Shown piece after piece: positions 61,936-64,000 of a DNA stretch of 64,000 bases. The notes under the pieces are model-generated. The model made no database searches. It was not told the origin of the DNA and worked only from the letters and a program-made list of their open reading frames with translations. Location: contig NZ_MTQO01000045.1 in the NCBI RefSeq assembly GCF_001984155.1, positions 62,001 through 126,000 of the forward strand, in the 5' to 3' direction. The translations under genes were made by a program, and so were the position numbers. Source of the DNA: Actinosynnema sp. ALI-1.44. GTDB lineage: Bacteria > Actinomycetota > Actinomycetes > Mycobacteriales > Pseudonocardiaceae. Position 1 is the first letter of the stretch, and each line of letters starts with the position of its first letter.

Positions 61936-63360
61936 GAGTGCCACCCACAATTCGGCCCGTGTGCTGGTGGCTTCGAGGCTCCGGCCGGTGAGTTCTTCGA
62001 TCTTCCGCAGCCGGTACCGCAACGTGTGCCGGTGGATTTCCAGCCGCGCGCTCGACTCGCCCCAGTTGCCGTCGCACGCCAAAAAGGTCCGCAGCGTGCC
62101 GATCAGATCGACGGTGGACTCGTACGCGCGCAATGGAGCCAGCAGGGCGTCGGCGTAGGCGCGCACTTCCGGGGTGTTCACGTGGGACACCAGGCCCTGG
62201 TCGACGACGTCGGCCTTGGTCACGATCACCGGTCCCGTGCCGAGTAGCGCACCCGAAAGCTTCACCACTTCGGCCGCCGCGTCCGGCACCTTTTCCCACG
62301 CCACGGCCTCACTGACAGCGGCCCGTCCACGTCCGTCCAGCAGGTCGGCCAACTGGCGAACACCATGACGTTCAAACACGCACAACAGGTAGTCGCTGCC
62401 CTGGACGAACAGCGCGTCCGGGATCTCCCTCTCCACAACGGCAGCAACGTCAGCGGACGCCACGTCACTACGAACGACCGCGACGCGGACCGGGGGTTTG
62501 GGCAACACGACCCCGGTGCCCAAGGCGTCCTCGCTCAGACCGTGGATCAGGAATTTGGCGGCAGCCGCTCGCAACGAACGCTCCACCCGCCGGACAGCTG
62601 TCACCTGGTCGCCCTGGAACGCCAACAAACTCAGCGCCATGCCGATCACGCTGTGCCCGTCCGTGGTCAGCTTCGGCGTGCCGACAGCCAGATAGCCGCC
62701 AAGGTGATCAACCGGATGCACGGACACCTGCGCTTTGTCGGCCGACCACGACAGCGAGAACCGCCCAGCGGGCGACACCCGGTCCACCTCGGCCTTGACC
62801 CGTTTGAGCTCGCGCCTGGCCTTGGCCGGGGCCGCCGCCACGGTACGAAAGTCCTGGTCAAGCAGCATGGCCCAGCCGTTGAGCCATCGCGCCAGGTGGC
62901 GGACGATCTCGCCGGGCACGTCGGGCGCGGCCAACGAACGGATGAGCGCGCGTTCGACGTCGGCGGTCGAGCGCGCGGCGCGGACGGCGGTCCGTGCCAT
63001 GTCGTCGGCCACGTATTTGGTGATGTCCGAGAACCTGGTCTCCAGCGGTACTTCGACCAGCGGCATACCCGCGTCCTGGCAAGCTTTGAGCAGCCCGGCC
63101 GGGACGGCCTTGTGCGACAGCCCCACGCCGAACCCGATGCCCACCACACCGGCCTGGCCGAGTCGCGCCACGTATGGGCCGGGCGGCCCCAGTTGCAGGC
63201 CTGTGGTCAGCAGCAGCGTCCCGGCGCGCAGGAACGGCCCCGGGTCGGCGAGCTCGCTGACGTGCACCCAGCCGACCTGGCGGTTGGTCGCCTCGTCACC
63301 CGCCAACACCCGCAGACCGAATTCGCGCTGGCGGACAAGTGCGGCCAGAGTGAGTGTCAC
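61921..63360 (-). CDS. PucR-family regulator, probable GABA catabolism activator
   Basis: Regulator of 479 aa. An N-terminal PucR ligand domain (about 1-125; VTLTLAALVRQREFGLRVLA, GWVHVSELADPGPFLRAGTL, LVEVPLETRFSDITKYVADD) is followed by a GGDEF-like middle region and a C-terminal PucR HTH (about 415-475; FLACDGNWGESSARLEIHRH, then TLRYRLRKIEELTGRSLEAT). Family members activate purine, GABA or amino-acid catabolism. GTG at 63358-63360 is chosen; sequence upstream of it in the same frame is non-homologous. It is directly upstream of gabT-gabD, with which it shares strand and operator. Confidence 0.9.
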   Translation of the reverse strand: MTLTLAALVRQREFGLRVLAGDEATNRQVGWVHVSELADPGPFLRAGTLLLTTGLQLGPPGPYVARLGQAGVVGIGFGVGLSHKAVPAGLLKACQDAGMPLVEVPLETRFSDITKYVADDMARTAVRAARSTADVERALIRSLAAPDVPGEIVRHLARWLNGWAMLLDQDFRTVAAAPAKARRELKRVKAEVDRVSPAGRFSLSWSADKAQVSVHPVDHLGGYLAVGTPKLTTDGHSVIGMALSLLAFQGDQVTAVRRVERSLRAAAAKFLIHGLSEDALGTGVVLPKPPVRVAVVRSDVASADVAAVVEREIPDALFVQGSDYLLCVFERHGVRQLADLLDGRGRAAVSEAVAWEKVPDAAAEVVKLSGALLGTGPVIVTKADVVDQGLVSHVNTPEVRAYADALLAPLRAYESTVDLIGTLRTFLACDGNWGESSARLEIHRHTLRYRLRKIEELTGRSLEATSTRAELWVALQLYK

Positions 63361-63436
63361 GGGCTCACTGTCGCACGCGGTGGCCAGGCCGACCGGGACG
63401 CAACGCTGAAGATCGACACCGAGCAAAGGAGACGTG

Positions 63437-64000
63437 ATGTCCGAATCCGCACACGACGCTGTTGTCGTCGGCTACGACGGCTCGCCTTCGGCGCGCCGGG
63501 CAGCGCACTGGGCCGCGAGGGAGGCGGCCACGCGGCGCAGGCGACTGGTGATCGCGCACGCGTTCCGTTGGCCGTTGACCGAACTGACGCAGCTACGCAC
63601 CGAAATGGTGGTGCTGTCGGAGGACCCGTTCCGTGGCGAATACCAGAGACTCGTCGACGAACTCGTCGCAGAGTGCCAGCCGCTGGCCGGTGGCAACGAA
63701 GTTCAGGGCGCGGTGATCACAGGCGACCCGGTCGACGTGTTGGACCGACTCGGGTCGAGCGCGAACCTGCTCGTGCTCGGTTCGTCCGGCCATGGTGCTG
63801 TGCACCAGGTGCTGTTGGGGTCCACATCCGCGGAGCTTGTCCGGTCTACGAACGCGCCCGTCGTGGTGGTTCGCGAAACCGACCAGCCCGCTCGACGCCG
63901 CCGGGTAGTGGTCGGCGTCGACGGTTCCGCAACGAGCACACGCGCGGTCGATTTCGCGTACGACTTCGCCACGCGGCACAACGCCGACCTGGTCGCCGTG
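63437..64000 (+). CDS. Universal stress protein with tandem UspA domains (3' end outside the window)
   Basis: The 188 residues present begin with a UspA domain: AVVVGYDGSPSARRAAHWAA, then the ATP-binding loop LLVLGSSGHGAVHQVLLGST ... SAELVRSTNAPVVVV. A second domain starts RRRVVVGVDGSATSTRAVDF. The G-x2-G-x9-G-S/T pattern of ATP-binding Usp proteins is present in the first domain. Tandem Usp proteins of actinomycetes respond to hypoxia and stationary phase. The ATG at 63437 has AAAGGAG about 8 nt upstream. Confidence 0.92.
   Translation, partial: MSESAHDAVVVGYDGSPSARRAAHWAAREAATRRRRLVIAHAFRWPLTELTQLRTEMVVLSEDPFRGEYQRLVDELVAECQPLAGGNEVQGAVITGDPVDVLDRLGSSANLLVLGSSGHGAVHQVLLGSTSAELVRSTNAPVVVVRETDQPARRRRVVVGVDGSATSTRAVDFAYDFATRHNADLVAV

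Overview
The window is high-GC, gene-dense DNA from an actinomycete. GTG/TTG starts, ATGA/GTGA overlaps, tandem LuxR-type ATPase regulators, a 13E12/DUF222 HNH protein, a DUF664 (mycothiol-type DinB) protein, DUF5313, LCP and LigC all fit an actinobacterial chromosome, most likely order Pseudonocardiales. The family or genus cannot be fixed from the sequence alone. I see no rRNA, tRNA, CRISPR array, integrase, intact transposase or replication origin.

Layout. 0-4.1 kb: an OmpR-type two-component system with a lipoprotein (minus strand), divergent from an envelope operon (polysaccharide deacetylase, LCP ligase, DUF6542 membrane protein). 4.2-9.1 kb: copper chaperone, MarR regulator with its amidohydrolase target, small membrane protein, phosphodiesterase-like protein and LigC-type DNA ligase. 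9.2-15.1 kb: one long minus-strand run of RR, HK, lipoprotein, adaptor, ATPase and permease, a MacAB-like export or signalling module. 15.2-16.3 kb: a two-gene FluC fluoride channel and a VOC protein. 16.3-17.5 kb: a decayed stretch without intact genes, holding hairpins and a Gfo/Idh oxidoreductase remnant. 17.5-28.7 kb: secreted tripeptidyl aminopeptidase, GH5 cellulase, moaA-moaC, MFS transporter, DinB-like protein, DUF5313 protein, secreted S1 protease and an HTH regulator. 29.0-33.9 kb: HdeD-like membrane protein and two NarL-type signalling loci, one of which includes a kinase-like protein lacking the catalytic motifs. 34.2-37.1 kb: DeoR regulator with a deoxyribosyltransferase-like protein, a SnoaL-like protein and a methyltransferase with a degenerate SAM motif. 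37.3-42.1 kb: a NarL response regulator and a histidine kinase, probably partners, separated by an HNH protein and a lipoprotein. 42.1-49.6 kb: metallophosphoesterase, a glutamate/leucine dehydrogenase pseudogene, two tandem LAL regulators and a second SnoaL-like protein. 49.9-54.3 kb: an ABC-F resistance-type ATPase with an attenuator-like leader, divergent from modABC. 54.3-58.2 kb: branched-chain 2-oxo acid dehydrogenase (E1a-E1b-E2) and a divergent AsnC regulator. 58.2-64 kb: trypsin-like protease, a GABA catabolism cluster (PucR regulator, gabT, gabD) and the start of a universal stress protein gene.

The main theme is regulation. There are five two-component sets, many local operator-like palindromes next to their probable regulators, and molybdenum genes in two separate places (cofactor synthesis at 21.5 kb, molybdate uptake at 51.6 kb). 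The observations I find most worth following are the ABC-F leader (a three-codon ORF whose stop codon opens a stem that buries the RBS and start codon), the kinase-pseudokinase-regulator operon, the TGTTACA repeats between the first two-component system and the wall operon, the near-identical 20-base element in front of two accessory genes, and the structured, decayed 16.3-17.5 kb region.
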